DNA of 64,000 nt from an uncultured Candidatus Saccharibacteria bacterium (GCA_946406315.1 CAMJKD010000003.1:43752-107751), one strand, 5' to 3'. Shown: positions 26,792 through 35,690, numbered from the stretch's first letter. Numbers and translations are program-made. Notes: generated by a model from the letters alone, not told the origin.

Positions 26792-27970
26792 TTAGATCAA
26801 GCGGTCGAATGCATGCGCAGGACCCAAAGGGCAAGGTCGATCGCAGACGTAATAGCCTAACTGGCACTTGGTTTTGCCGCTCAACTCCATGAGCTGCATA
26901 TAGACGTCGACATTACCGCTCAGGATAGTACCCGTTATGTAGCGTTCGAGATTTTTCTCTGTCTGCATACAAATCTCGCGTTGAGCTGCGCCGCAAAGTC
27001 GCTCTTGACACTTACCGATAAACTTCTCAACAATACTGCGCTCATTGATATGGATCAACATACCTTGCGGATAATTGTCTTTCAGACTCTCCATGTCTTT
27101 AAGATATTCTTCGCGCAGCGCCTCGTCCTCGATAATGGGCGGAACATAGAACTCGCAGCTATCCAGTTGCGGGATCAGCATCTCGTAGTAGATCGAACGG
27201 TGCCTATGTGCCTGTGCAAGTTGCGAAAAAGTTCCGACATAGTTCATGCTGTAACTCTCGTCGAATAATTCACGTCGCACACGCGTGCCAAACAGGGAGA
27301 ATCGGCGACCCTTGTTGTCGCGCAAGCCATCGACATTACAGACGCTACGCAGAAGTTTAGCCAGCTCTAAAACCCACGGTTTGAGCTTTATTAAAAAGGG
27401 GTCAACCGTCGGCGTCTCACAAAGCTGTTCGGCGAAACCGATCAGGTAGTTGATCTGGCGCAAATCGGCCGTATAGCCCATAGTGGTTGCAGGTGTAAAG
27501 ACAGAAATAAAGTAACGGGCATTTTCGAGTGCAAGTTTTTTGCGCGTCTTTGCCGGGATTTCGGGATACTTTTTGGCGATCAAGTTGTCAAAGATGACAG
27601 TCCACTTCTCATAGATCGTCTTTTCGTCACCATCCGGCGTAGGCTGCTCGCTGTACAGAGCATTCATGATGGTGTAGCGGGCGGATTTCTCACTGGTATT
27701 ATAATCTTGCTCATTATTAAGCAGCATTGCGATAATCTTCGGCAAGCCCTCGAGAATTAAACAGTAAGAAGGATGTCCAGCCACACTGTGGCGCCCTGAG
27801 CCAATCGTACCACGTACGCGACGCATCGTGCGAGCCTCGGGCTCGGCTAGTAATGCGTCAAAATCGTCCGACATATAGCAAATCCCGGCCTCGATACCAG
27901 CCATCTTCAGGGCTTCATCGGTCGGGAGAGTATAGCCCGGTTTAGTTGATGCGTAAACACGTAATTTCAT
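26792..27970 (-). CDS. thyX: ThyX-like protein (flavin-dependent thymidylate synthase family), apparently two tandem ThyX domains
   Basis: 392 residues, SD AGGAGGTTGATAGT before ATG. First half: GRHSVAGHPSYCLILEGLPKIIAMLLNNEQDYNTSEKSARYT followed by ENARYFISVFTPATTMGYTADLRQINYLIGFAEQ, matching the ThyX order HsSv.EH..f.fe, S.RY, AR..LP.....T.N.R...FL. Second half repeats the order: QLAQAHRHRSIYYEM, CEFYVPP, then INERSIVEKFIGKCQERLCGAAQREI. The RHR motif appears only in the second half. C-terminal Cys (CQLGYYVCDRPCPLGP) may bind metal. Convergent to thyA-folA, so the organism would carry both dTMP synthase types. Family assignment is from motif order only. Confidence 0.65.
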   Translation of the reverse strand: MKLRVYASTKPGYTLPTDEALKMAGIEAGICYMSDDFDALLAEPEARTMRRVRGTIGSGRHSVAGHPSYCLILEGLPKIIAMLLNNEQDYNTSEKSARYTIMNALYSEQPTPDGDEKTIYEKWTVIFDNLIAKKYPEIPAKTRKKLALENARYFISVFTPATTMGYTADLRQINYLIGFAEQLCETPTVDPFLIKLKPWVLELAKLLRSVCNVDGLRDNKGRRFSLFGTRVRRELFDESYSMNYVGTFSQLAQAHRHRSIYYEMLIPQLDSCEFYVPPIIEDEALREEYLKDMESLKDNYPQGMLIHINERSIVEKFIGKCQERLCGAAQREICMQTEKNLERYITGTILSGNVDVYMQLMELSGKTKCQLGYYVCDRPCPLGPAHAFDRLI

Positions 27971-28021
27971 ACTATCAACCTCCTAAAAAGTCAAAGATAT
28001 TAATGTTCCACAGCAAAACTG

Positions 28022-28038
28022 CTGTTATCTGATAACAG
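28022..28038. promoter_or_regulatory. Perfect inverted repeat, operator candidate
   Basis: CTGTTATC-T-GATAACAG, between the divergent thyX-like and DUF3841 genes; a second CAGC/GCTG hairpin lies beside it at 28011-28024. Confidence 0.45.
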
Positions 28039-28096
28039 TATCTACTAATTCGAGGTTAAATGCAAACATATCCAAGATGGCAAAAACAGCTTTTGC

Positions 28097-28125
28097 TTGA
28101 CAAAAATACCGAAATTTGATATAAT
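28097..28125 (+). promoter_or_regulatory. Consensus promoter of the DUF3841 gene
   Basis: Exact TTGACA-N17-TATAAT. Confidence 0.85.
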
Positions 28126-28175
28126 AGAACTATAGCTCTGCCGTACAATGTTCCTTTCAAAGCGAGGTGAAAAAA

Positions 28176-28718
28176 ATGCGTTTAGTTACTATTCAACCTT
28201 ACGAGGTGTTGGAAATTCTCCAGTCTCGCGGGCGTTTCGTCTGTGATATTTCTAAATCTGGCATGATCGTTGATGGAGACTGCGGTTTTCTGGCGGCCTA
28301 TGATTGGTTGGTATCTCAAATGGAAAAACGCGTCGGAACCGCTCCTATCGGAGTAGAATATCCCATCTGGGCCTGGTATCGCAACGACGATGATTACTCG
28401 GACTGGAACGAGGATGGTCGTAAATATGCCAAAATTACCGTCGATATCGATCCTTCTCGCGTTCTGTTAAGCGATTTCGACGAATGGTATTGCGTATTAT
28501 ATAACTGTCCGTTAGTCTCTTTGCCGGTAGCGGATTTTGATGCGGAATGGGACCGCTGCGTAGCGGCTGGCCCCGAAGCAGTGCGCGCCACTTGGGAACG
28601 CATCTTCCACGACGATGGTTACTGTGTGCAGGCTACCTTCTGGGAACTGTATCTGTCTGACATTGTCAAAGTCGAAGTATTTACATCTCGCAAAAGAGAT
28701 GAAGCTGAGCTGGATTAA
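28176..28718 (+). CDS. DUF3841 family protein
   Basis: 180 residues from ATG 28176 behind GCGAGGTG; the track's GTG 28167 lies inside the SD. MRLVTIQPYEVLEILQSRGRFVCD, FLAAYDWLVSQMEKRVG and GVEYPIWAWYRND are the family hallmarks. Function of DUF3841 is unknown; it is found as a single accessory gene in Firmicutes, which makes transfer likely. Monocistronic: consensus promoter and a perfect 20-bp palindromic terminator that contains its own stop codon. Confidence 0.8.
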   Translation: MRLVTIQPYEVLEILQSRGRFVCDISKSGMIVDGDCGFLAAYDWLVSQMEKRVGTAPIGVEYPIWAWYRNDDDYSDWNEDGRKYAKITVDIDPSRVLLSDFDEWYCVLYNCPLVSLPVADFDAEWDRCVAAGPEAVRATWERIFHDDGYCVQATFWELYLSDIVKVEVFTSRKRDEAELD

Positions 28719-28733
28719 TCCAGCTCTTTTTTC
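28708..28733 (+). terminator. Terminator containing the DUF3841 stop codon
   Basis: GAGCTGGATT/AATCCAGCTC perfect palindrome, then TTTTTT. The TAA stop is at its centre. Confidence 0.85.
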
Positions 28734-28734
28734 T

Positions 28735-28762
28735 TGCAAAAAAGCCTTAGTTATGATAAAAT
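28735..28762 (+). promoter_or_regulatory. Promoter of rplF-rplR-rpsE-rplO
   Basis: TTGCAA-N16-TAAAAT with TGA before the -10. Confidence 0.6.
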
Positions 28763-28793
28763 AACCGAGATAATATTAACAAAGAGGAACGCA

Positions 28794-29330
28794 ATGAGTC
28801 GTATCGGAAAACTACCTGTAGAGATTCCTGCAGGCGTGACAATTACGGTCGGCGACAAAGAAATCACCGTCGCTGGTCCAAAAGGCACGCTTCAGGTTCC
28901 TGTTCAGGAAAATACCACGACAAAAGTCGAGGGTAACCAAATCATCGTGACGCGTAGCGACGATGAGCCAAAGTCTCGCGCTTGGCACGGTTTGCAACGC
29001 GCACTACTTAACAACGCCGTAACTGGCGTTACCAAAGGTTTCGAAAAGAAACTCGAAATTAATGGTGTAGGTTTCCGCCTAAGTGGTGGTCCGAAAGAAA
29101 TCGAAATGGCGCTTGGTTTTTCTCATCCAGTCAAGTACGCAGCACCAGAGGGTGTCGAGCTTAAGACTGATAAGATGATCATTACCGTATCTGGCATCGA
29201 CAAACAAAAAGTTGGCCAGGTCGCAGCCGAAATTCGTGCACTTAAGAAGCCAGAACCTTACAAGGGTAAAGGCATTAAATATGTGGACGAGCATATTATT
29301 CGTAAAGCCGGTAAGGCAGGGAAGAAATAA
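28794..29330 (+). CDS. rplF: 50S ribosomal protein L6
   Basis: 178 residues from ATG 28794 (SD AGAGGA); the longer track start at 28734 covers the promoter. MSRIGKLPVEIPAGV, then GVGFRLSGGPKEIEMALGFSHPV, and KKPEPYKGKGIKYVDEHIIRKAGKAGKK. Confidence 0.97.
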   Translation: MSRIGKLPVEIPAGVTITVGDKEITVAGPKGTLQVPVQENTTTKVEGNQIIVTRSDDEPKSRAWHGLQRALLNNAVTGVTKGFEKKLEINGVGFRLSGGPKEIEMALGFSHPVKYAAPEGVELKTDKMIITVSGIDKQKVGQVAAEIRALKKPEPYKGKGIKYVDEHIIRKAGKAGKK

Positions 29331-29332
29331 TC

Positions 29333-29662
29333 ATGAAGGCAGAATATAGAGCGAATCGCACTCGTGCAAAGATTCATGGCACTGCTGAACGCCCACGCCT
29401 TAGCGTAAATATCAGCAATATGCACGTTATTGCCCAAATCATCGATGACGATAAGGGCGTAACACTCGCATACGCAACGACTGTCGGATCCAAGCAGAAA
29501 GGCAGCAAGACCGAACTCGCCGCCTATGTCGGTACCGAAATCGCCAAGAAAGCAAAGAAAGCCAAGATTTCAAAGGTCGTCTTTGATCGTGGTTCACGCC
29601 TTTATGCAGGTCGCATGAAAGCTCTCGCTGATGCCGCCCGCAAGGAAGGATTGGAGTTCTAA
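29333..29662 (+). CDS. rplR: 50S ribosomal protein L18
   Basis: 109 residues: RTRAKIHGTAERPRLSVNISNMHVIAQIIDDDKGVTLAYAT, VVFDRGSRLYAGRMKALADAARKEGLEF. 5S rRNA binder. Confidence 0.96.
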   Translation: MKAEYRANRTRAKIHGTAERPRLSVNISNMHVIAQIIDDDKGVTLAYATTVGSKQKGSKTELAAYVGTEIAKKAKKAKISKVVFDRGSRLYAGRMKALADAARKEGLEF

Positions 29663-29663
29663 T

Positions 29664-30323
29664 ATGGAAAAGAAGCAACCAAAGGTAGTCAACCAATCTG
29701 GTACCACTAAGCTTACTAACGAAGCTGTGGCCGCTCGCGAAGCAAAAGCCGAGCGCGAATTTCGTGGTCGCCGCCGCGACAATCGTCGCAACCGCCGCGC
29801 CGCCGAAGAAACTAAGAAAGAGTTTGATACCGTTAATATTTCAATCAACCGTATTTCCCGCACCGTAGCCGGTGGTCGCCGCATGCGCTTCCAGGCTCTC
29901 GTTGCAATGGGTAACCATAAGAATAAAATCGGTGTTGGTATGGCAAAAGGTAATGATGTTACTTCTGCTGTTCAAAAAGCCGAACGCCGTGCTAAGAAAA
30001 ATATGATTACCATCAACATGAATGGTGACACTATCTGCCACGAAGTTGAAACTAAGGTAACTGGCGCCCATGTTCTCATGAAGCCAGCCGCTCCTGGTAC
30101 TGGTATTATCGCTGGCGGTGTTGTCCGTTCTATTATCGGCTTGACTGGTATCAAGAACTTGATTTCCAAGTCTCTCGGTTCCACCAACAAGGCAAACATT
30201 GCCTACGCCGTTATGGATGGTCTCAAACAGCAAGTTCCAAAATCCGAATGGAACGGTGCAAAGAAAGCTGCTCCAAAAGCAGAAAAGGCTGAAAAGCCAG
30301 CTGCCAAAAAGGAGGATAAGTAA
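29664..30323 (+). CDS. rpsE: 30S ribosomal protein S5
   Basis: 219 residues from ATG 29664; the track start 29631 is inside rplR. RISRTVAGGRRMRFQALVAMGNHKNKIGVGMAKGNDVTSAVQKAERRAKKN and LMKPAAPGTGIIAGGVVRSIIGLTGIKNLISKSLGSTNKAN. Both an Arg-rich N-terminal extension and an Ala/Lys/Glu tail (PKAEKAEKPAAKKEDK) are additions. No rpmD (L30) follows; rplO overlaps the stop. Confidence 0.96.
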   Translation: MEKKQPKVVNQSGTTKLTNEAVAAREAKAEREFRGRRRDNRRNRRAAEETKKEFDTVNISINRISRTVAGGRRMRFQALVAMGNHKNKIGVGMAKGNDVTSAVQKAERRAKKNMITINMNGDTICHEVETKVTGAHVLMKPAAPGTGIIAGGVVRSIIGLTGIKNLISKSLGSTNKANIAYAVMDGLKQQVPKSEWNGAKKAAPKAEKAEKPAAKKEDK

Positions 30324-30793
30324 TGAAATACAATAATCTCGTAGTCAGCAAAAACGCCGACCACAAGCGCGTCGGCCGCGGTATTTCCGCCGGTCAAGGT
30401 AAAACTGCTGGTCGCGGTACTAAAGGTCAAAAATCCCGTACCGGTCACCACAAACTACCCGTAGGCTTCATGGGCGGTCAGCGCGCAATTATGCAGGCTA
30501 TTCCAAAAATGAAAGGCTTCAAGTCTATTCATGCTAAGGCTCAAGTTGTTTACACTGACGCCCTTAATGCCGTTAAAGGAAAAGTCGACAACTTTACACT
30601 CGCTGAAGCAAACCTTATTGCCGATCCATTTGCTAAGGTTAAGGTCATTAGCCGTGGCGAAATCACTAGCAAGGTTGAACTTGAAACTCAATTTGCTAGC
30701 AAAACTGCCATCGAGGCAATCAAAAAAGCTGGCGGCAGCTTCAAGAAAGTAGACATTCCTGCTCGCAAGAAGCAAGAAAAAGAAGATAAATAA
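30323..30793 (+). CDS. rplO: 50S ribosomal protein L15
   Basis: 156 residues: NADHKRVGRGISAGQGKTAGRGTKGQKSRTG start and FMGGQRAIMQAIPKMKGFKS. Its ATG overlaps the rpsE TAA, leaving no room for rpmD. Confidence 0.96.
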   Translation: MKYNNLVVSKNADHKRVGRGISAGQGKTAGRGTKGQKSRTGHHKLPVGFMGGQRAIMQAIPKMKGFKSIHAKAQVVYTDALNAVKGKVDNFTLAEANLIADPFAKVKVISRGEITSKVELETQFASKTAIEAIKKAGGSFKKVDIPARKKQEKEDK

Positions 30794-30812
30794 TCAATCA
30801 AGATTACAAATT

Positions 30813-30837
30813 GAGCCCCCTTCGCGGGCTCTTTTTG
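30813..30837 (+). terminator. Terminator after rplO
   Basis: GAGCCC-CCTTC-GCGGGCTC then TTTTT. It cuts secY off from the spc operon. Confidence 0.9.
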
Positions 30838-30888
30838 TTATATTTAAACCAATCTCGCCATAACTCACGTCTAATTTAAGGAATCAAG

Positions 30889-30993
30889 TATAATTTAAGG
30901 ATGCCTTTCAGTGGGCAATTCCAAACGAGTGTACCATTTTTGAAGCAAAGAAGACGAATCAATTATCCGCGCACTCTTCGTTTTAAAATCTAG
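30889..30993 (+). CDS. Possible leaderless microORF (30 aa, basic); CDS is 30901-30993
   Basis: TATAAT (30889-30894), 6 nt, then ATG 30901 and 31 codons including the stop at 30991: MPFSGQFQTSVPFLKQRRRI..., C-terminal NYPRTLRFKI. The -10/ATG spacing equals that of other leaderless candidates here, but the -35 is poor. Too short for the ORF track; existence unproven. Confidence 0.3.
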   Translation, partial: YNLRMPFSGQFQTSVPFLKQRRRINYPRTLRFKI

Positions 30994-30999
30994 TACGTA

Positions 31000-31085
31000 T
31001 TAAAGAAGAAAACGTGAGCTTTTATGATCATTATTATAAAAAGATTATGCTAAAATAGTATTAGTACCATTTGGGAGGTACCGGT
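31000..31085 (+). promoter_or_regulatory. Promoter/leader region of the first BspA/VWA surface gene
   Basis: Extended -10 TGCTAAAAT at 31048-31056. GGTACC is repeated around the SD GGGAGGT of the following leader ORF. Apart from these and the microORF, the 30838-31138 gap shows nothing. Confidence 0.5.
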
Positions 31086-31112
31086 ATGCATATAAAGCAT
31101 TTGCCGTATTAA
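31086..31112 (+). CDS. Leader ORF (8 aa) upstream of the surface gene
   Basis: ATG with GGGAGGT 7 nt upstream encodes MHIKHLPY and a TAA. It ends 26 nt before the GTG of the big gene. The good SD suggests it is translated; a regulatory role is inference. Confidence 0.4.
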   Translation: MHIKHLPY

Positions 31113-31138
31113 CTAATGCAATATATAGGAGTTAATTA

Positions 31139-34100
31139 GTGTCTGGTGGAATATTTTCCAGAAAACGCTTAACGCAGGTAGATAGGATTCGGAAAAATAT
31201 TCGTATTTTTGCAGTGCTCATTTTGGGCGCTATTTTAAGTTGTATTGTTTTTAAGTCCTTTGCTGAAATTATCGATGATGTCCGTGTTGATGTCGATGCA
31301 GATCTTACCTATTACTTAAACGTCAAAGAAGACGGTATTGATGCTACTGGCATAGAATCTAGTGATGCCCAAATTGCCAATGTACTTGGTGGTAGGGTAA
31401 ATGTGACAGACAAAATCCCAGAAGGTCTAGTATTCCAAGGTTTCGTTACTACTTCTGATGGTACAATCGGTGCCGTATCCCGTGCAGATAACTCTATCCA
31501 ATGTCCAGGTAAAGTCATTGACGATACTAATGAAGAAACTGTAGATACTGGTACTTGGAATAATGACCATACAGAATACTACTACCATGGTCTTCACTAC
31601 AATGCTAATACTCGTACCGTTAGCTTTTCCGCTGAGAAGATTAAAGCTGGCTGCCAATTAACAGTAGGCATTATTACTAAAACCCCAGCCACCATAGATG
31701 ATCCAAATACTACTCCCATTGAAACTCGTCGAGACTTCTACAACACTGCTTTTGCTGCCGAACGAGGACTAACTGCTACTTCCAATACTGTTCATGCCTT
31801 TATTGGTAATTCTAGCGCTACGCTATATGACGTTACTTACGCATATGAAGGAAACATCCCAGCTGGTGCGCCAACTACTCCTAGTGAAGAATCTTACGCC
31901 CAAAACTCCACGGTGCCAGTTAACGCTAGTCCAGTACTTGAAGGCTATACTTTCTCTGGTTGGACTACGACTGATGCTACCGTTACGAATGGCGTCTTTC
32001 CAATGCCGGGTCAAAACGTCCATCTAATTGGTTCCTGGACAAAGAATCCGGAAGGTACTAAATACAATGTTACCTATGTCATTAATGGCGAAAAACCAGC
32101 AGACTTTATGCCACCAGTTCAGAAGCAATATGAAGCTGGCGTTAGCGTGCCATTAGATTCTACGGAAAAAGATGCTAATATAGATGGCTATAGATTCTCT
32201 GGTTGGAGCACATCTGATGCTACATTATCTGAAACTGGCTTCATTATGCCAAGTCAAGACGTAACTATTGTTGGTAGCTTTGAAAGAATCTCATATAAAG
32301 TCTGCTATGCCTTTGAGGGCGCTATTATCCCAGCAGGTGCAAGCGTTCCACCATGCGAAGATCATTATCCAGGTGATACGGTTACAACAGCCGCTAATCC
32401 AGTAGCAGCAGGTTATGACTTCCTAGGCTGGTATAAGAATGCAACCTTCACCATGCCAGAAGAAAACGTTACTATCTATGGTGAATGGGCAGAAACTCTT
32501 GGCACTTTCATACCACAGATAAGCAAAAGTCTTGTTGATGCTCAGACGGAATACGTCTATGGCGAAACCGTAAAGTTCAAGATTACTGTTCATAACCCAG
32601 AATCCTTTGCTATTAAAGATGTCTATCTACAAGAAGAACTAGACGGTGCGGTCTTTACGACTTCAGCTAATAACAGTTATGAGCTGAAGACTAATACAAT
32701 CGCGGTAATTCCAAGTATCCCAGCTAATTCTAGTGTAGATGTCTATGCCGAATATAAGGTAACAGAGAATAGAGCTCAAACACTCACTAACATTGTAGAG
32801 CTAACTAGCGCTCTAGCAGATAGCCATACCTTAGATACTAGCCAAGAATACAAAGCAACCATAGATTTCAACACTGTTCCTGAACCAGTACCACTTACGG
32901 GTATTATCTTTAATGCTTTACCATATATTGGTCTAATTGTGCTGGGAATTTGTATTATCTTCGTTATTGTTATCTCATCACGCAAATTTGACCTATTAGG
33001 AAAGCTAAGCCTAGCCTCAAGTAGTATCAACCCACGCAAAATCTTCAAATACTCACTTCCATGTTTTGCTATTATTGGTATTCTAATTGGCGCTACAGTA
33101 GTTAAGAATGTTGCAGCAGGGCATTATACCGAAGTTATTAAATCCATTGAGCTTACTTCACAGCATACTAGTTACGCAAACAATGAACCAGGTTCCTGGC
33201 ACATTACTAAAAGTGCCAAATGGATCGAGCAGAATAAAGCAAGAATTACCTTTGATGTAGATACTATAGCCAAAGTAGCAGAAGGCACACATACAGACAT
33301 TGTAATGGTGCTAGATAACTCCAGCTCAATGAGTGGAGATAAAATAACACAAGTTAAGCATGATGCAACCGAGCTTATTGAGAGTGTTCTCTCCGATTCT
33401 AATAACCGTATTGGTTTAGTAAGCTTTAATACTGCTGCCGAGAAGCTTAGCAATCTCACTTCAGATAAGACTACGCTCATAGATTTAGTAAATGGATTAG
33501 ACACTCCGGGTCGTACCAATTACTACGGTAGTTTTCTAAAAGTAGAGGAGATACTTGAAGGTTACCAAAAGCAAGCCGACCGCGAACTCATTATGTTATT
33601 CTTAACTGACGGTTATCCGAATGAACAAACCCCAGATGAAATCCCAGAATACCGAGTCCTAAAAGCCAAATATCCATATATGACCATTAATGGTATCCAG
33701 TATGAAATGGGCGATGAAGTCCTAGACCCTATTAAACAAATCTCAGATAACCAGTTCATTGCAAATATGGACTCATTAAATAATGTACTCTTTGAAGCCT
33801 CCATTGTGCCATATACCTATGAGAACTTTACCCTAACGGATTACATCGATGACGAATACTGGGGTGTAGATAGTGTAGATGAAATTGAGGCATCCATTGG
33901 CGAAGCAAACCTAACTCATAATGGCACAGTGCCAGTTGTAACCTGGACGATGAATGGAGTGTTAAGATCTGGTCGTTCAGCTAGGTTAACCATAGATGTT
34001 ACATTAAAGAATGCAGGCGCAATTGAAGAGGGAACCCTCCTGCCGACCAATGATCACGAAACGGCACAAAGCCAACTTCCAGAAGTTCAAGACGAAAACA

Positions 34101-35620
34101 TCACAAGTGAACTCACCCCAGTCCTAAAAACTAGCTACGAAGTAACATATGAGCCGAATTTGCCAAGTGGCTGTAGCTCATACGAAGGCACTCTCCCAGC
34201 GGTGCAGAACTATTTACCGCTTTCAATAGTACAAAAGTCTAGTAATGTACTGTCCTGCAATGGCTATAACTTTGTAGGCTGGGGCGTAGCCGAAGGTGAC
34301 CCAAAACCAATTAATGACGATTACTTTAAGATTATTAGTGACGATGTAGTTTTACGCGCCATTTGGTCTAAAGTCTCCATCTCCAAGAGTATGGATGGAG
34401 AAGTAAAGGAAGAAGTAGTAGCGATTCTAAACACTGGATCGAGAATAAATGTGGCACTGAAAAAACTTTCTGGTCAAACCAGTGCAAGTTATAATACTAA
34501 TAACACTACTATTACGGCCGTAAAGCCTGCCTCTACTATGTCTTCTGCGCAACAAGCAAGCGCTTCCATAATCTCTTCATCTAATTCTCCCGTACCAATT
34601 TATGCCTGGTTTGATGATAGTGACGGTACGATTTATATCTACTCCGAGGCAGATAAGATTAAGGCGAGCACTGACCTGAGTAGATTATTCTATAATTTTA
34701 AGAGCCTGAACGATATCTCTGCGCTTTCTGCTTGGGATACTTCTAGCGTTACTAATATGAGCTATATGTTCAGTGGCACCTCTAGCCTCACAAATATAGA
34801 CGTTCTTACCGATTGGGATACTTCGAAAGTTACAGATATGAGCTCTATGTTCTACGGCGCCTCCAGCCTTACGAATATAGACGCCTTTTCTGCTTGGAAT
34901 ACTTCAAGTGTTACTAATATGAGTTATATGTTCTACAACACCTATCGTCTAGTCGATATAGATGGAGTATCTGGTTGGGATACTTCGAGTGTTACTAGTA
35001 TGAGCTCTATGTTCGGTGGCACTACAATTACTAATATAGACACACTTTCAGATTGGGATACCTCAAGTGTTACTAATATGTACAATATGTTCCAAGGCGC
35101 CACCAGCCTCACAAACATCGATGGCGCAGCCGACTGGGATACCTCAAGTGTTACCAATATATCTTATATGTTCCGAAACGCCTCCAGCCTCACAAATATA
35201 GATGGCGCCTCTAACTGGGATACTTCGAGTGTTACTAATATGAGCTATATGTTCTATGGCGCCTACAGCCTTACAAATATAGATGGCGCGGCTGGCTGGG
35301 ATACTTCGAGTGTTACCAATATGAACTCTATGTTCAGTGGCGCTTCTACCCTTACAAATATAGATGCTCTTAGTGATTGGGATACTTCAAAAGTCACCAC
35401 TATGTCTGGTATGTTCGGTGGTACATCTAACCTTGCAAATATAAATGGTGCGACTAATTGGAATACTTCGAAAGTTACTAATATGTCTTATATGTTTAAT
35501 GGTTGCAGTAATATTTCCTCATTAAATCCGATCTTTAATTGGGACACATCGAGCCTTACGAATAAAACCAATATGTTTAACGGTGTTCCATCATCCGTAA
35601 CGCGCCCAGGGTGGTATTAG
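31139..35620 (+). CDS. Giant surface protein: InlB-type repeats, VWA domain, BspA/DUF285 repeats (copy 1)
   Basis: 1493 residues, GTG start with TAGGAG. Order: N-terminal TM/signal anchor (~21-42); globular domain (60-225); three InlB/Flg_new-type beta repeats (~229-455, GYTFSGWTT, GYRFSGWST, GYDFLGWYK); DUF11-like domain (458-575); two central TM helices (~588-612, 636-660); VWA with MIDAS DNSSSMS (~724); another InlB-type unit; and 11 DUF285/BspA repeats of ~25 residues (WDTSSVTNMSYMF.GASSLTNID) to the C-terminus. No LPXTG. Probably an adhesin displayed at the surface, as BspA proteins bind host or bacterial ligands. It sits between rplO and secY. Long blocks are identical at DNA level to the gene at 58504. 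Confidence 0.9.
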   Translation: MSGGIFSRKRLTQVDRIRKNIRIFAVLILGAILSCIVFKSFAEIIDDVRVDVDADLTYYLNVKEDGIDATGIESSDAQIANVLGGRVNVTDKIPEGLVFQGFVTTSDGTIGAVSRADNSIQCPGKVIDDTNEETVDTGTWNNDHTEYYYHGLHYNANTRTVSFSAEKIKAGCQLTVGIITKTPATIDDPNTTPIETRRDFYNTAFAAERGLTATSNTVHAFIGNSSATLYDVTYAYEGNIPAGAPTTPSEESYAQNSTVPVNASPVLEGYTFSGWTTTDATVTNGVFPMPGQNVHLIGSWTKNPEGTKYNVTYVINGEKPADFMPPVQKQYEAGVSVPLDSTEKDANIDGYRFSGWSTSDATLSETGFIMPSQDVTIVGSFERISYKVCYAFEGAIIPAGASVPPCEDHYPGDTVTTAANPVAAGYDFLGWYKNATFTMPEENVTIYGEWAETLGTFIPQISKSLVDAQTEYVYGETVKFKITVHNPESFAIKDVYLQEELDGAVFTTSANNSYELKTNTIAVIPSIPANSSVDVYAEYKVTENRAQTLTNIVELTSALADSHTLDTSQEYKATIDFNTVPEPVPLTGIIFNALPYIGLIVLGICIIFVIVISSRKFDLLGKLSLASSSINPRKIFKYSLPCFAIIGILIGATVVKNVAAGHYTEVIKSIELTSQHTSYANNEPGSWHITKSAKWIEQNKARITFDVDTIAKVAEGTHTDIVMVLDNSSSMSGDKITQVKHDATELIESVLSDSNNRIGLVSFNTAAEKLSNLTSDKTTLIDLVNGLDTPGRTNYYGSFLKVEEILEGYQKQADRELIMLFLTDGYPNEQTPDEIPEYRVLKAKYPYMTINGIQYEMGDEVLDPIKQISDNQFIANMDSLNNVLFEASIVPYTYENFTLTDYIDDEYWGVDSVDEIEASIGEANLTHNGTVPVVTWTMNGVLRSGRSARLTIDVTLKNAGAIEEGTLLPTNDHETAQSQLPEVQDENITSELTPVLKTSYEVTYEPNLPSGCSSYEGTLPAVQNYLPLSIVQKSSNVLSCNGYNFVGWGVAEGDPKPINDDYFKIISDDVVLRAIWSKVSISKSMDGEVKEEVVAILNTGSRINVALKKLSGQTSASYNTNNTTITAVKPASTMSSAQQASASIISSSNSPVPIYAWFDDSDGTIYIYSEADKIKASTDLSRLFYNFKSLNDISALSAWDTSSVTNMSYMFSGTSSLTNIDVLTDWDTSKVTDMSSMFYGASSLTNIDAFSAWNTSSVTNMSYMFYNTYRLVDIDGVSGWDTSSVTSMSSMFGGTTITNIDTLSDWDTSSVTNMYNMFQGATSLTNIDGAADWDTSSVTNISYMFRNASSLTNIDGASNWDTSSVTNMSYMFYGAYSLTNIDGAAGWDTSSVTNMNSMFSGASTLTNIDALSDWDTSKVTTMSGMFGGTSNLANINGATNWNTSKVTNMSYMFNGCSNISSLNPIFNWDTSSLTNKTNMFNGVPSSVTRPGWY
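34735..35580 (+). repeat. DUF285 coding repeats of surface gene copy 1
   Basis: About 11 tandem units of ~75-78 bp encoding W[DN]TS[SK]VTxMxxMFxxxxxLxxIDxxxx. Confidence 0.9.
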
Positions 35621-35656
35621 CGCCATTAAACTACAGTAGTAATTGCTAGGCTACAT

Positions 35657-35684
35657 TTGGCTGTTTAGACATTTATGATATAAC
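35657..35684 (+). promoter_or_regulatory. Promoter of a candidate non-coding RNA
   Basis: TTGGCT-N16-TATAAC with TGA before the -10; no ORF with SD follows. Confidence 0.4.
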
Positions 35685-35690
35685 ATATAC

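Noticed and set aside
34735-35580. CRISPR-like or non-coding tandem array
   Set aside because: The 75-78-bp units are imperfect, in frame and encode DUF285 repeats.
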